A stretch of DNA of 64,000 nt from Tremella fuciformis (taxonomy: Eukaryota; Basidiomycota; Tremellomycetes; Tremellales; Tremellaceae). Position 1 is the first letter of the stretch; each line of letters starts with the position of its first letter. This document shows positions 31,424 through 43,414 of this stretch, one piece after another. Made by a program: the position numbers and the translations under genes. The stretch spans positions 1,302,001-1,366,000 of the forward strand of contig CP136492.1 in NCBI GenBank assembly GCA_032768795.1, read 5' to 3'. Below the pieces are notes generated by a model. That model was not told the DNA's origin. It saw only the letters and a program-made list of their open reading frames with translations, and searched no databases.

Positions 31424-32949
31424 ATGTCCCCACTTAACTACGCTATCGCTCCAGAGGTGGAGGCGACCGCTCCGCCCCCGTCAGCTGCCCGAAATAGGTT
31501 ACACCCAAGCTGACAGGCAGGATCCCGAAAGCAGCAGCATGGGGCCAGACCTACCTCACTTCATACCCCGCCAGCTCGGCTTCGTCTACTTCATGCACCC
31601 CTGAGCACCCCGGACCGCTGCTCAATCTCTCGCAGGGTGTCCCTGGCGACCCGCCACACTCGTCCGTCCTGCACGCACTGGCGGAGGCTGCCCAGGACCC
31701 TCAAAGCGCACGGTACGGGCCTATCATGGGCGAGCCGTCTCTTCGGGCGGCGATGGCGGTCGAGATCAATCACAAATACGCCTTGTACTCTTCGGCGTCA
31801 TCTGACGAGGACGCCGAGACGGGAGGAGTGGTCCGCGCAGCCGATGTGGGCATCACGACGGGGTGCAACATGGCTTTTCTTGCCCTGCTACATACACTGT
31901 GCACACCGCATCAGTCGTCCCTTTTGATACCCATCCCATCCTATTTCAACAACACGATGTCCATGTCACTCCACTCTGTGCTGCCCGTGGGCATCCCCTG
32001 CCTGCCAGAAGAAGGCTTCAAGCCGTCCCTCTCCGCCGCGCGGAAAGCCTTGACCAACCCCCCTAAGGGCAAGCCGATACGTGGTATCATTCTCGTCAGC
32101 CCGAACAATCCGACAGGGGCGACATATACGCCGGACGAGCTCAAGCTGTGGTACAACCTCGCCAAGGAGTTTGAAGTGGCTCTCATGCTCGACGAGACGT
32201 ATCGGGATTTCGTCGAGGGTGTGCCGCATCGCCTGTTCGAGGAGAAGGATTGGAGGTCCACGCTGGTGTGTCTGGGGAGCTTCAGCAGTCAGTGGCGGTC
32301 GGGAGTGAATGCAGTCCAAGCTGAACCAAGCAGAAGGGTATAGAATACCAGGGCATCGACTTGGGAGCATCATCGCCAGTCCCTACCTCTTGCAACGGGT
32401 GGCAACGATCTGCGACTGCATGCAGGTCAGTACCCTAACTTCACAGCAGCGTCCAGATGCTGACGGGCAGATCTGCGCTCCGAGGCCGCCGCAGATTGCT
32501 CTGTCATCATTATTGCCATCTCTGAGGGGTGACATCGCCTCCTCATCTGCCGCTCTGAAACACCGCAGGCAGCTGTTTGTGGATGTCGTGCACAAAGTGT
32601 CGGGCTGGAAAGTCATCAGCATCGGCGGGTTCTTTGCCTATGTCGAGTTCCCGCTTTACGTCAAGGACGGTAAGATGGGCAGCGAGGCAGTGGCGCGGTA
32701 CCTGGCCGAGCGATGCGGCGTGATCAGCCTGCCGGGGAGCTTCTTCATGCCGAGCAAAGAGCAGATGGCCGAAAGCGATGGCATCGAGGTGCTGCGCGAG
32801 GACAAGTGGTTGCGGTGAGTCAGCTTGCAGACTGGCAGAATGAGCTGACGGGCAGATTCGCCGTGGCGAACGTTCCGGACGAGGTGATCGTGCAGCTCGG
32901 ACCGCGTCTGGTGCTGCTGAATGATCTGCTGGGGCACGAGGCATCATGA
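31424..32949 (+). CDS. PLP-dependent aminotransferase, class I/II
   Basis: Fold-type I aminotransferase; the amino-acid substrate cannot be told from sequence alone. Exons are 31424-31479, 31521-32287, 32334-32425, 32471-32814 and 32856-32949, giving 450 residues. Signatures are LLNLSQGVPGDPP, GITTGCNMAFLALL, IPIPSYFNN, the cofactor loop SPNNPTGATY, MLDETYRDF, and the Schiff-base lysine in GSFSKGYRIPGHRLGS (Lys275, whose codon is split by intron 2). The C-terminal domain has GGFFAYVEFP and ISLPGSFFMP. The first intron (31480-31520) was placed by frame, with donor GTCAGC inside a Pro run. No targeting peptide is evident, so probably cytosolic. Confidence 0.88.
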
Positions 32950-33015
32950 GAGGAAGACATAGCATCGATGCGCATGACAAGATAGACCGCTGTAGCTGCA
33001 CACCCTGGGCATGTA

Positions 33016-33863
33016 TCACGAAGCCACTTCTGGAGCAGGAGGAGCCTGAGCCTGCTTCTCTAGCAGTCGCCTGAGAGTCAGCTTGCCTGGCTCTGCTCAT
33101 CAGCTGAAAGAGACACACCGTCTCGCCTCGAGGATCATGCGCTCCTTCCGTTCCCTCAGCTCGCGCTCGCGCTTCTCCCGCGTATCCTCCCACTTCCCAT
33201 CCACCTTACCCGCCGCCACCACCTGATCGATGGTCGAAGGGACCTCGCCCACCGCGCGCTCTTTGCCCTTGGTCGACGGCAGCCGGGCAGAGAGGCCGTA
33301 CTTGTCAATGAGGGATTGCTGGGGTTTCACAGCCTTCTTCGCGGGCGAGGCGGGCGTACTGGCAGGCGGATCCACGTCGGGCGGGAGCAGCGCCGGGGGC
33401 GGGACGAACGATGCGGGGGCCTTCCATCAGCTCGGCACTACATCGCTTCCTTCCCCTACCATGGGAGCAGGAACAACGAGCCAGGGACGAGGAGAGGAGA
33501 GGCAGACGCACCGGTGGCAGGAAGCCCCGCTCGAGTATCTCCTCACTGGTCGCTTGTGCCGATCGGGTCTTGGAGAGGGACCACAGGATGTCCCGAGGGG
33601 GGATGTGCGGGAATGCTGCGTGGACGGTTTGGACCTGCAGTCAGTCCCATGCGTACGCCGGACTAGTGCGGATCTCATGGGACGGGAGTAGAAGAGCAGA
33701 GCCTCGGTGATCGACGTGAGGACCGAAATGAAGGGTGGGAGAGACGCACCATGCTCGGCGTCACGCCTGGCAGTCCCTCGATGCTCGGCTTGGTCTTTGT
33801 CAACCAGCGCACGACGACGCCGATGATCAACAAGACAAAGATGGTCGGGAGGAGGTCTTCCAT
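33016..33863 (-). CDS. CUE1: CUE-domain ER membrane protein, Cue1-like
   Basis: Cue1 recruits and activates the ubiquitin-conjugating enzyme Ubc7 at the ER for protein degradation. Exons on the minus strand are 33750-33863, 33512-33634, 33119-33420 and 33016-33070, giving 197 residues. Residues 5-22 form one N-terminal membrane anchor (LPTIFVLLIIGVVVRWL). The CUE domain is VQTVHAAFPHIPPRDILWSL then TGSAQATSEEILERG-type sequence (here KTRSAQATSEEILERGFLPP). A Pro-rich stretch and a basic C-terminal helix (ERELRERKERMILEARRRLL) follow, resembling the Ubc7-binding region. Fungal Cue1 proteins are of similar size. Confidence 0.83.
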
Positions 33864-34284
33864 CTTGCCTCTATACCAAGAGCGATGTTGCAGTTGAAAG
33901 TATACCGAGAACGCCTGCGATGCCCGAAAGAGATCAAAGGATCCAGGCCCCGTCGGCTCGGACGACCAGCGGCGTGGCGTTCGGCCAGTGGCAACGGTGC
34001 AGTGTTCATTTGTACCTGAAAGAGAATAAGAGAGAAAGACCCAGGATGCATAGCGCAAGACACCCCCCGCATACACCCAACAGCACTATGATACACAAGA
34101 GCGTCAAGGATACTGATACAAAGAATTCGTCATGGACATTTTCGCCGTGGTCCAACAACACCGTCTACTTCCTACACCCCGGCCTTACCTCTTCACTGCT
34201 ACACCTTCTACCGTCGGCGCCTTTTGCGGCGACGACAGACAACAGCATTCGCGCCGGAACAACCGCGGTATACCCTATGATACA
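33864..34284. other. intergenic, promoter side of the Cue1-like gene
   Basis: Separates two minus-strand genes. No coding signal, repeat or RNA recognised. Confidence 0.35.
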
Positions 34285-37200
34285 CTAGTTGCACAAGAAT
34301 CGTCGGTTCAAGCAGTGCTGCCGATCAGACGATCGCTCTCACTCGGTTTTACAGGCAACTCACCAAGTCACGGCAGAAGCTTGGCCAAGAATAATATATC
34401 CGTCTCCGCTCTTCGACTTCCATGTCCCCGCGGCTGATGGCCTCTTCTTCTCGGCGGGCAAGCTCGACTTCCCACCCAAACAGCTCGTGGAAGAAACGAA
34501 GGTTGGGCTGGATAAGCACGTTGAGCCGTCGAGCTCGCGTGAGGAGATAGGCGTCCATCAGGCCCAGACGAAGGTGCTGCATCATGTACGCCATGACGAT
34601 CGATGCTGAGCGTGAGACACCGACGCGCTACAGGTCAGCTCAGAGTTCATGTACTCGTTCAAACATAAGCTCACACAATGCACCAAGACCTTGCCGCCAT
34701 CCAATCTCGCAGCCTCGATCCACTCGCAGGCCCGTGCGATCAAGGGTCGAAGAGGGTCATTGCCATCATCCCTGATATCCGTCAGATCCAGCACCTGGAT
34801 CCTGCCAGCGCGAGCCTCGTTGCACAACGTGTTCGAGCCCATCTGACCGTACATCGGGTCGCAGTCCGCCGCACAGCCAATCAGGCTCTCGCCGACGCTG
34901 ACCACATGACTGATACCGAGCGCATGGAGCATCGCAGCATTCCCTGCGTGCTCGAGATTGCCGAGGTAGAGGAACGGGAGGATGCGCGAAGGGAATCCGT
35001 CGAAGCGCCGGTCGTCAAACCAGATCTTTGCCTGTGCAGCAATCGAGCTGAGCGCTTCTTCTTCTGCGGTCACACGGTGATCGGAGTCACCAGACGAATC
35101 GTGCGCTGCTTTGCTAGGCGAAGGGCTGGGTGAAGAGGTGTCTTTGGCCATTCCCAAAGACCAGCTCTTCCACTTTGCAAGAGATGAAGGCGAGTTGGTA
35201 GGAGTGTTGCCTGCACCAGGCGAGAGGGGCGAGAGGGGTGATTTGGCCGCTTTAGCTCGACGATCAGCCGCCAAGCGCGCATCGATCTTGCGCAACAACG
35301 GCTTGTCACTTGGATAGAGGAAGAAAGATCGTTCAGCCTGGTTCTGCAAGTGAAGGTACGCTTCTGGGAGCGAGACCGACAAAGCGCCCATGATGTAGCT
35401 CAAGACAAGGATGCTCGACTCGGTGTACCCATCTTGGCAGTGGACTAAGACTTTGCGCTTGATTCCCGCCTTGTCGCGTCCCTCGACGATCTTGCGGAGG
35501 AAATAGACCAGCTCAACTACCTTGTCCACCATGACCGCCGTATTTCGCATGAGGCCGTTCGCAGCGCGGCATGAACCCGAGCATTCGAGCGAGACGTACT
35601 CGTCCATCGGTGGACCAGTGCGTGAGCGCCGTCGTCTGGCGGGTGTCTCGTCAACAGGAGAATGGTTTCGCTTTGAACCAATGTCCGTGGTCGATTGCGA
35701 AGGTGAGGGTGAGGCATTTGGCGTGAGTAAGTTTCGCAGAGCTATGGTGGCCGGCGAAGACGCCCATGACGACACAGAAGATTCTTCTGCCGCACTTCGT
35801 CTTCGATCAAGATCAAGAAGCTTGCGATAGGCCGCCGAGAGCTGAGTCGACGTGGGCATCTCGGAGCACTCGGATGTCTTAACGCAAAGATCGAACGGTA
35901 TGCTGGCGCCAGCTCCATCGTCTGCCCCTCCCGGGACGTCACAATCATTACCGACCCAGAACCCTTCCACGACCTCTGACCCACGGGTCATGAGCCGAGA
36001 TTCTTTCGCCTCCCTTTCGAACAGATCGGTGAGTGACGAATGTACGGTCGGATTGCCGATGGAGTCGACGTTGACCAAATGAGGGCAAGCCTGCTCAAGT
36101 TTGGCGAACGGTTCTGAGAATTAGGCTAGCCTTATGAAGCAAGTACATCAACTCACCGACAACTACCCAGACGCCATACCGCACCGGCTCTGCAAATCCC
36201 TCACCAACGCCAGTCCCATGCGACCGGTAGTACTCTTCCATACGGAGATCATACAAGTCTTGCTGGGCTTTGGCAATGAGTTCAGCAGTATGTAGGACGC
36301 CATGTCCGACCCCATTCTTGGCATACAAGACAATGTCGGAGATGGTGGCATATTTGATCTGCTGAATGTTGAGGTTGCGCAAGTTGATCTGATGCGGGAG
36401 TCGGGCGGGCCTGAACCGTGGTTTTGGCAAGATGGAGGGGTGCGCACGCGGATTGTATTTTGGCAGATCAAAGACATCCTGGACGTGGAGGGCATTGAGC
36501 AGGATACAAGAGGGACGTAGATCTTCGTCATCGTCTTCGCCACCAGATGAAGAGTCGGTCTCGGACTCCTCGGGAGAAGAGCACGGCAGCGGATGGTGAA
36601 TCTCGTCTAAACCTTCGGCATGTGCTTTGGGGGATACCCGCTTCGACTCGCACGGGTGCATAGCGACGTCCATGCCTTCGGCGTCATCGGCTCCAACGCT
36701 CTCCGGACTGGGAGGGCAGCATGGCTTGGTCGAGGACGGAGGAGAAGGGGGCTGCCAGTCTGCCACGGATGGCGATGTTCCCTCTGTTGTACCTGTGGAC
36801 GATGTCCACGACTCGGACGATGTGGACATGGTCTCTGAGCGGTCGCGGGGAGTCGGAATGAGGTCGAGAGGTTCGGCAAGTTTGGAAGTAGGCGCAGGCG
36901 TGGGCTGAACAGGAAGGGTTGAGACTCGGGCAACAGGTGTCGATCCGCGCGAATCGACGTCCAGCCTGGTGCGCTGCGAGCGCAATGAGCGAGACGGCTT
37001 AACGACCGGCGCCTTGTCGAGAGGGTGTGGAGGGGCGAGAAGGACGGTGAGACCGCGGTATGCGGGAGGAGCGAAGGGAGGTGAGTGGCCGAAGAAGGCG
37101 GCCATATCGCGTCCTTTGGCGCCGTCGTCCGAGATGCCATGAAGCCAGGGAAACAGCACATGCGAAGGCGTATCGAGCATGGCGTGCTGGTCGATAAGAA

Positions 37201-37966
37201 CGGGGAGCTGTGAATGAGCGTGAGAATGAGAGGAGATGAACCGAGAACAAACCTCTTCAACAGCGACGAGACGCACACCCGGCCGTACCTCTTTGCGCTC
37301 TTCCTCCCATCCCCACTTGGGCATCCCCCAGATTTCCGGCCTGGGCGGCTCGTCCACATCCATACGCTCATCCTCCTTTTCCTGCATCTGCTGCGGGTCC
37401 GGAGAGGCATAGACCGCCTGTCCGTCTTCGGCAATTTCAGTCGCGGCAATCTGCTCCTTGCTCGGGACCGACTTGAAGAGCAAGCTGGTAGCTTTGACCT
37501 CCTTGGCGCGTCCAGATCGACCGCGTGCCCGCTGTGCGTCGCTAGACGGAGTGGCGGCGGCAGACGCAGAAGCCGAGGCGGTGGGAGGATGAGGATTGCC
37601 CGAGTCTGGCGTTGCGGGTCTACCTGATAGCGCTGGCGAGGGTGTATGCGTATCGGCAGTGAGGCGTGCTTCGGATGAGTGGCACCGCTCCATCTGCTCG
37701 CCCTTGGCGAGCGGGTGGATGTAGTGCGTCGGCGTGACGGGCGTCGGCGGCGCCGACAAGGGTGCCATGTTGGCCAGATGGCCCGCTATGCCCGCCGCGA
37801 GGGACGGCGGTGGTGTCGAGGGCCGCATACCGTGTGCGGGGGAGGTCGAGGCTGACGCTGTGGGCGTCGAGGACGACGAGGACGGAGGCGAGAGGGGGAA
37901 GTGCGGCTCGATCGGGGGAGATGGCGCGGGAGGCAGGGGAAGGGGAAGGGGCAGGACGAGCGACAT
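34285..37966 (-). CDS. PPS1: dual-specificity protein phosphatase PPS1
   Basis: Pps1-type tyrosine/serine/threonine phosphatase, linked to DNA-synthesis-phase control in yeast. Exons on the minus strand are 36157-37966, 34675-36113, 34364-34627 and 34285-34317, giving 1,181 residues. The N-terminal ~450 residues are low complexity. The conserved part starts at SCILLNALHVQDVFDLPKYN. A first phosphatase-like fold has VLVHCQDGYTESSILVLSYI with Cys829 but Glu in place of the catalytic Arg, so it is probably inactive. The catalytic domain ends in VLVHC, intron, RVGVSRSASIVMAYMM: Cys1083 to Arg1089 form the HCX5R loop. The last exon encodes only 10 residues (CRDL then HCLNRRFLCN) and was accepted because it restores the family's C terminus. 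Confidence 0.87.
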
Positions 37967-39227
37967 GGTGTGTCACCTCGACTCTCCTTCGCTTCCGTTA
38001 TAACTCGATGGCGATGATATGATTGGGAACAGGGCGGTCGTGATCGTCAGTCGCAGCTTGTGTGTGTGTGTGTGTCTGCGGCGGGGCACCGAGGGACACT
38101 GATCCAGAGGATCAAGAGGGCGTCCGGAGGCTGTTGGGCGTTGGCGAGACGGTGCGTATCGGTGGGCAAGCGGTGGACGGGACGAGGGGTCGTTGGCGGT
38201 GCGGTGCGGGACGTTCCGGGCACGTCTCGTTATCTGCGCAGCGGTGGTGTTTATCACTGGTGCTGCATCGTTGGTGTTCGTTCGTCGAGGGAGTGATTGA
38301 ATGGGATATGATATGGATGTGTCAGGACGAGCGGTCGCTAGACCAGTGAGATACCATGTTCTCCCTCTCAGTGTGTCCCAAGCAGCGAGCAGAGAGAGGA
38401 CAAGGACGAAGGAGGAGCAGCAGCACGGCGAGATCAGCCGGAGCTCAGAGGGGCAAAAGCCCGGGGTGATTCAGGGTCCGAACAGTAGTCGCGATCACCC
38501 CCAGGCGTAGCCCACAGACTGCAGGGAGAACAGGTACGTAACTCCCCTCACTTAAGGGCGACGCACGAGCACCCACCAAGCTCCGCTTCGCCGAGAACCG
38601 AGCAGCAACGCACGGCGGAGGCTGACGGTGACGGTGACGATGCTCGGACCCTGAGCGCTTTCCCTGTCTGATTTGTGGGGATGTGGGGGGACGCTCGGAC
38701 TGCAAAGGATCAAAGGAGGCGAAAAAGTTCTAGACCTGCCCTCTGGCCGTTGGGCTGACGAGATGAGCACTGACAATGACGAGAAGAACAGAGATGTGGC
38801 TGAGAGCGGTGGTGATGAGCATGACGCTATCTATGTACGACAGAGAACACAGTCGCAGAGCAGTTCAGAGAGCTACGTTTCAAACCGCGTCGAGTGCTCA
38901 GCAGCGCAGCAACACTTGAAGCATGACAAGGCATGCCGTTTGTCCAAAGGCTTAGCGTGAGAAAAATACCCCAGACCGGCAATCCATGCACCCGCCTCAG
39001 AGTGCAGCATCCAACTGCTCGCTTTAAACTCGACGGACCTAGGTCCAGCACAGGCAGACGACGAGATCCAGCGGCAGAATAGGCACAAACCTCGAAGGTC
39101 CGGTCAGTCGGCAGTCTCTAATTATGTTTGTCAGCACCCAGGTGTCCACAAGCTCAGATCCCATGCAGAGTCGGCCCGAGCAGAATAGACACATCCGGTG
39201 GGCATGCATTCTACGTCTATGCAGTGT
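37967..39227. other. 1.26-kb intergenic, no gene seen
   Basis: Lies between the PPS1 start and the 3' end of the MFS gene, so it is mainly PPS1 promoter. It includes a (TG)7 microsatellite at 38059-38073. Open frames of up to 95 codons on the + strand have no family resemblance and no supporting splice structure. No RNA gene recognised. Confidence 0.4.
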
Positions 39228-41317
39228 CTATGTGGCACGCGCAGGCTTCGCAGCCGATGGGTGTGCTGCTACTGCGATCGTTCCTTCTGCCTTCTCCTCG
39301 GCTGCCTTGCGCTGCGCCTTTTCTTGTCGTGCCAGTCGCCATTCCGAGGCCTTGAATGCAGGTAGCAAGGCAAGTGGGAGGCCGGCGACACATAGACCAG
39401 ACAGCAGCACCATTGTCCACCCCGCCCCGATGGCTTTGTAGATGAGCTGGATGACAGCGGTCCCCACGGCGCCGAAGATGCATCGCACCAGATTGAGCTA
39501 TCGGCGTCAGCGCCAACGTGATAAGCCTCCAAGTCAAGACACTTACTGACGCAGACACAGCGCCACCCTGACCGGGCTTGAGGTCCTGCCCGTAAACGGT
39601 AGCGGTGTTGATGGTTCCGGTCCCGAGGCCGACGAAGAAGTTGACAACGAGTGTGGCAGCCAAAGGAGCCTTAGCTTGCAGACACCACCCAAGTGATGTG
39701 GCAGCGACGAGGAAGAGCCTGTCAAGTCAGCTTGAGACGCGCAGGTAAAGGGGTGACATTTACGCCATGAACGGTGCGATACAACGCAACCGAGTCGACT
39801 CGAGACGGAACTCCTCTCCTTTCTTGCGGTAGTCGCCTCCCACCCTGCGCTCCTCGCGCCGATAGTAGTAATCGATCTGCCGACCGTTGAGCAGGGAAGA
39901 TACGACCGATCCGATACCAGACGGACTAGACTCAGTGCCGCCCACGCAACTGTTGGCAATGCTCACAGATAGCAAAGACCGATCTTGAGCTCGGAAAGAT
40001 TGTACACGTCCTTTAACACAGTCGAGTAGACCGTTCTGGCGTTAGCAACACTCCTCCGACAGGCGAGACAGGCAAAGACGCTCACAGAATACAGTAGAAT
40101 TCCAAGTATAGTAACGATACAAAGAGGAACAGCAGCAAGATCTCAGGAGTGAGAAGGATCTGGAATGCAGATAGCGGAGCATACTGCACGGTTAGCGGGC
40201 AGGCCAAGATCTCGAATAGATAAGACTCGCAGGCTTCTTAGGCGGACGTTGGACCTTTTCGCCAGCGGTCTGGTCACTCCGCTCTTTTTGCATTCTCTTG
40301 CGCTTGAACATGACGACAGGTGAGCAGTTGATGAAAGGGGGAGGGATGCTGCCGTCGCCGACCAACGCTCGAAGACTCTCCGGCAAAAAACTGATGTAAG
40401 CCCCATATCGCGACAAGGTGGGACTCACAAGATGAGGGGTACGAGAACGACACCACACGCGATTGTGAGAAACCAAAATATACTCCTCCAGCCCAGTGTC
40501 TGGGCGAAGACACCACCCAGCAGAGGACCGAAAGCCGGGCCGATGACTGCGCCAGCCTGGATCCAATGAGCTAGGTCAGGCATAGAGCGAGCTCCCTCAC
40601 CTGGAATATACCGTAGTACTTGCCTCGCTCTCTGGGCTCGGCGAAATCACTAATACACCCAGCGCCTATGGAGATAACAGCCGAGCCCCCGGTCGCCTGC
40701 AACATCCGCAAAACCAGCAGTCCAGCGTAGCTGCTGACAGGCACAAGAGCCAGGCCGATGTTGGCGCCGAAATAGACAAGCAGCGTGCCGATGTAAACTG
40801 GTCTGCGACCAAACGAGTCGCTCATCGAGCCGAAGAAGGAGGGGGTGACGGCCTGAAAGACCAGGTAGACGGTGACGCCAAGCGAGAGGTCCTGCTCGCT
40901 CCTGTTGAAGGCAGCGGCGAGAGTGGGAATGGCGGGGACATAGATGTTTGACGATATGGGCGAGAAGACGGCGGATATACCGGCAATGACGACGATGAGC
41001 CACTTGGTAGAAGAGGAGAAGGCCGAGTAGGGGCGCGTCGAGGCGGACGTGGTCGCTCGGACGACAGGGGGGAACGGTGTTTTGGGAGGCTGATCAGGAG
41101 CCGCATCGCCCGACTCGGCTGCCCGCTGCTGATCGTGGGCTGAGGTATGCGCAGCGAGGGGCTCGAGCTCAGCCACGGTCTGCGCCTCATCGTCGCCATT
41201 GTTGCCCTCGGTGGCGTCGTTCTGGATCGATGGAGAAGGAGAGGGGCCATGCTGGGGGTGCGAAGACCCCTGCTGGCCCAGATCGGTCATCTCATGCTCT
41301 CTGTCCTGACTGGTCAT
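39228..41317 (-). CDS. MFS drug:H+ antiporter, DHA1/Qdr-like
   Basis: Twelve-span major facilitator exporter of the DHA1 type; substrates could be drugs, polyamines or organic acids. Exons on the minus strand are 40601-41317, 40429-40556, 40231-40390, 40086-40183, 39967-40035, 39764-39925, 39547-39718 and 39228-39497, giving 591 residues. The N-terminal ~85 residues are hydrophilic. Motif A is GSMSDSFGRRPVYIGTLLVY; antiporter motif C is AGAVIGPAFGPLLGGV across exon 2. The central loop ends RPPKKP, and YAPLSAFQILLTPE resumes after an intron with apparent GC donor (GCGAGT, 40184-40230). YLPSGIGSVVSSLLNGR is typical of the Qdr/Tpo group. The C-terminal tail is charged. Confidence 0.87.
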
Positions 41318-41669
41318 TTGCACAAGAGAGGGTCGGCGTCAGTGTTGCCCGACCATCCAGTCGAGGAGTGGGGGGTTTTATATGTACAGATGCAAGATGA
41401 AATTCGAAGATACGTCCGAGGTTGACCGAATCGACGCCGAGGTTGATCGGACGCTCTGTGTTTCTAAAACGAGCCAAAGTCCTCTAAAGGCACCTCGGAG
41501 TTCCCCGGCACTATGTCATCGGGCGCCGGTTCCAGAAAGGCAGAGGGTTCGAGAGCCAAGCGTCACGTGAACAACCAAGCCGATGACGCTCCGAACCTTG
41601 TCTCAAGCAAGTCCGAAAGTCCGATTGAGACCTCGTCGTCTGTACCTCTACTGTCACGAGCAGGTCTAC
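41318..41669. promoter_or_regulatory. divergent promoter, MFS / TenA-like
   Basis: Contains two near-identical copies of CCGAGGTTGAYCG near 41417 and 41437. An ATG at 41513 opens a frame that continues into the TenA gene; it is an alternative start discussed there. Confidence 0.4.
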
Positions 41670-42648
41670 ATGACGGGCGCGCGGTTCACAACGTCCATGT
41701 TGGACAAGTATGCGAGTCGTTCTCCATTGAAATTGGGTCGCGGCTCATTCACCAGGCGGGAGAGTGGAAGCTGGCGACGCGGCACCCTTTCCTGACTCAG
41801 GCTGGGCTTGGCACTATTCAAAAGGAAACGCTCGAGGCGTGGTGCAGGCAAGACTACCTGTACGCCTTCACCGGGTACCTACCGGTGGGTCTGCCCGGAA
41901 GTATAGAAACAAGGAAGTATTAGCTGGAGGGCATGTGGTAGAACGGCTTGCACCGACAGCGGCGTGCGGAAGGATGCTTCCGGGTTAGGTCTGACGAGCA
42001 GTTCGCCTCGGCTCTTCTCTCCCGCCTTCCATACCCCGCCAATCCCCCCACAACCACGTCCTCACGCCACGACCAGACACTAGCTCGTGCCATTCCCCTC
42101 CTCATTCAAGCGCTGCAAGGCGTGCAGGCCGAAACAGAGTTCTTCAAGACCAACCTCGCGGAAAATGGCATGGCTCTTCATCCCGACGGGTCGATGCCCG
42201 ACTTGGCAGGCAAGGAGGGTATATTCGAGGACGTCACGCGACAATACGTGGACTTGATGCATAGCACCGCTCGGCACCTCTCTGTGGAAGAAGGGCTGGT
42301 GCTGCTGTGGACGATGGAGGAGGCCTACTTCCAGGCATGGGGATACGCAAAGTCTCACATGCCCGCCCAAAGGGAGGACGAGAGCGAAGTCGAGAGAGCA
42401 CGACGCAAGTTCATCGACAATTGGACCAATGATGAGTTTGCGGCGTTCGTCAAGGAGTGCGGTGAGGTGGTGGATGGGTTGGAGCTGAGTGGAGAAGCAG
42501 AAGCGCTATGTGAGCAGGTCAGTAAATGTGCACCTTTGGGGGCAGGGGACTTGGGCAGAGACAAAGAGAAAGCGCATGTTAGCTAAAGCTGCAGATGTTC
42601 AAGACGGTCCTGCATCTTGAGCAGCGCTTCTGGGGAGATGTCGAGTAG
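41670..42648 (+). CDS. TenA/THI-4 family protein (thiaminase-2-like)
   Basis: Haem-oxygenase-like fold of the TenA/THI-4 family, which in several organisms salvages thiamine breakdown products. Preferred exons are 41670-41718, 41763-41884, 42002-42517 and 42595-42648, giving 246 residues, the usual size. This model reads SMLDKYASQWKLATRHPFLT, then GLGTIQKETLEAWCRQDYLY, GYLPFASALLSRLPYP, AETEFFKTNL and the C-terminal FKTVLHLEQRFWGDVE. Alternatives for the 5' part: an uninterrupted frame from the ATG at 41513, or the same with intron 41708-41755. The core is secure; the N terminus is not. No other thiamine gene is nearby. Confidence 0.8.
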
Positions 42649-42916
42649 CGACCATCAGCAAATCCTTCAGAAACGAGCACGCAGGTTAGCGCAGCAGGGA
42701 GACGTACGGGGAAATCCGACGCACCGAGGTCACGCCCAGGCTCAAGAGTGTCACAGTGAAGGAAAGACATGCATCGACTTACATGCTGGACGGTACATGA
42801 TTTCAGGCAATAAAATTGGATTATGGTATAACAGACATGCAGTGGACAGGGCAATACAGGTGGGAGACGGAGATGCTGGGCGTGCAGGAGATGCGGCAAG
42901 TGCAGATGGGCCGGGA

Positions 42917-43414
42917 CTAGAAGTCGGGTTTGGGCTTTTCGGCCGTGGACGAGGCGACCGATCCACTCGATCCCGACGCTGCAAGCTGCGAGAGTTGGCT
43001 GGTGATGCCCATGGGCTTAGCCCTGCTGTCAGCGCATTCCAGTGAGCGCACAAGCCACTCGGCATGCCATCGGCGCAAAAGAGGACAAGGAACGCACTTT
43101 TGGAAGTGTCGTTGCTTTGCACCGCTCAGCTTTGCCGAGCACGGGCTCAATACGTTGTCCGTTGGGCTGACGATAGACCTGAGCGGTTCAGCACGCCCCT
43201 TCCCGACATGATTGCATGGAGGACTACTCACGCCGCGCCTCCTCGAGCGAGCAGGCCTTTCTTTGCGAGGAAAGCTGAGCCGCCCATCGATGCGTGGGGC
43301 TGCTGAGGGGCTGTCATACATGTCAGCAACAGCAGTTCCATGATGCACGAGTGTGAGAGCATATGACTGACCTGCGAGAGCGTTGTCGTTCTGGGGTTGA
43401 AGTGGTGCTGACAT
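42917..43414 (-). CDS. Spo12-like mitotic-exit protein, copy B
   Basis: Paralogue of the gene at 27.9 kb. Exons on the minus strand are 43372-43414, 43232-43310, 43098-43178 and 42917-43022, giving 102 residues. The body reads SMGGSAFLAKKGLLARGGA, then SIVSPTDNVLSPCSAKLSGA, KQRHFQKAKPMGITSQLSQL and a Ser-rich tail. The Spo12-type motif (SPTDNVLSPCxxKL...K.RHF.K.KP) is complete. The final acceptor is a CAGCAG pair; the downstream choice gives QKAKPMG, which matches copy A's AKGKPAG, while the upstream choice would insert one residue. The gene is divergent from the NRAMP gene. Confidence 0.72.
   Translation of the reverse strand: MSAPLQPQNDNALAGQSYALTLVHHGTAVADMYDSPSAAPRIDGRLSFPRKERPARSRRRGVSSPPCNHVGKGRAEPLRSIVSPTDNVLSPCSAKLSGAKQRHFQKCVPCPLLRRWHAEWLVRSLECADSRAKPMGITSQLSQLAASGSSGSVASSTAEKPKPDF

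Noticed and set aside
36607..37449. 280-codon minus-strand frame within PPS1 exon 1
   Set aside because: Same strand but out of frame with the 623-codon frame that continues into the phosphatase domain.
38059..38073. (TG)7 tract as a functional element
   Set aside because: Ordinary microsatellite; nothing in the context supports more.
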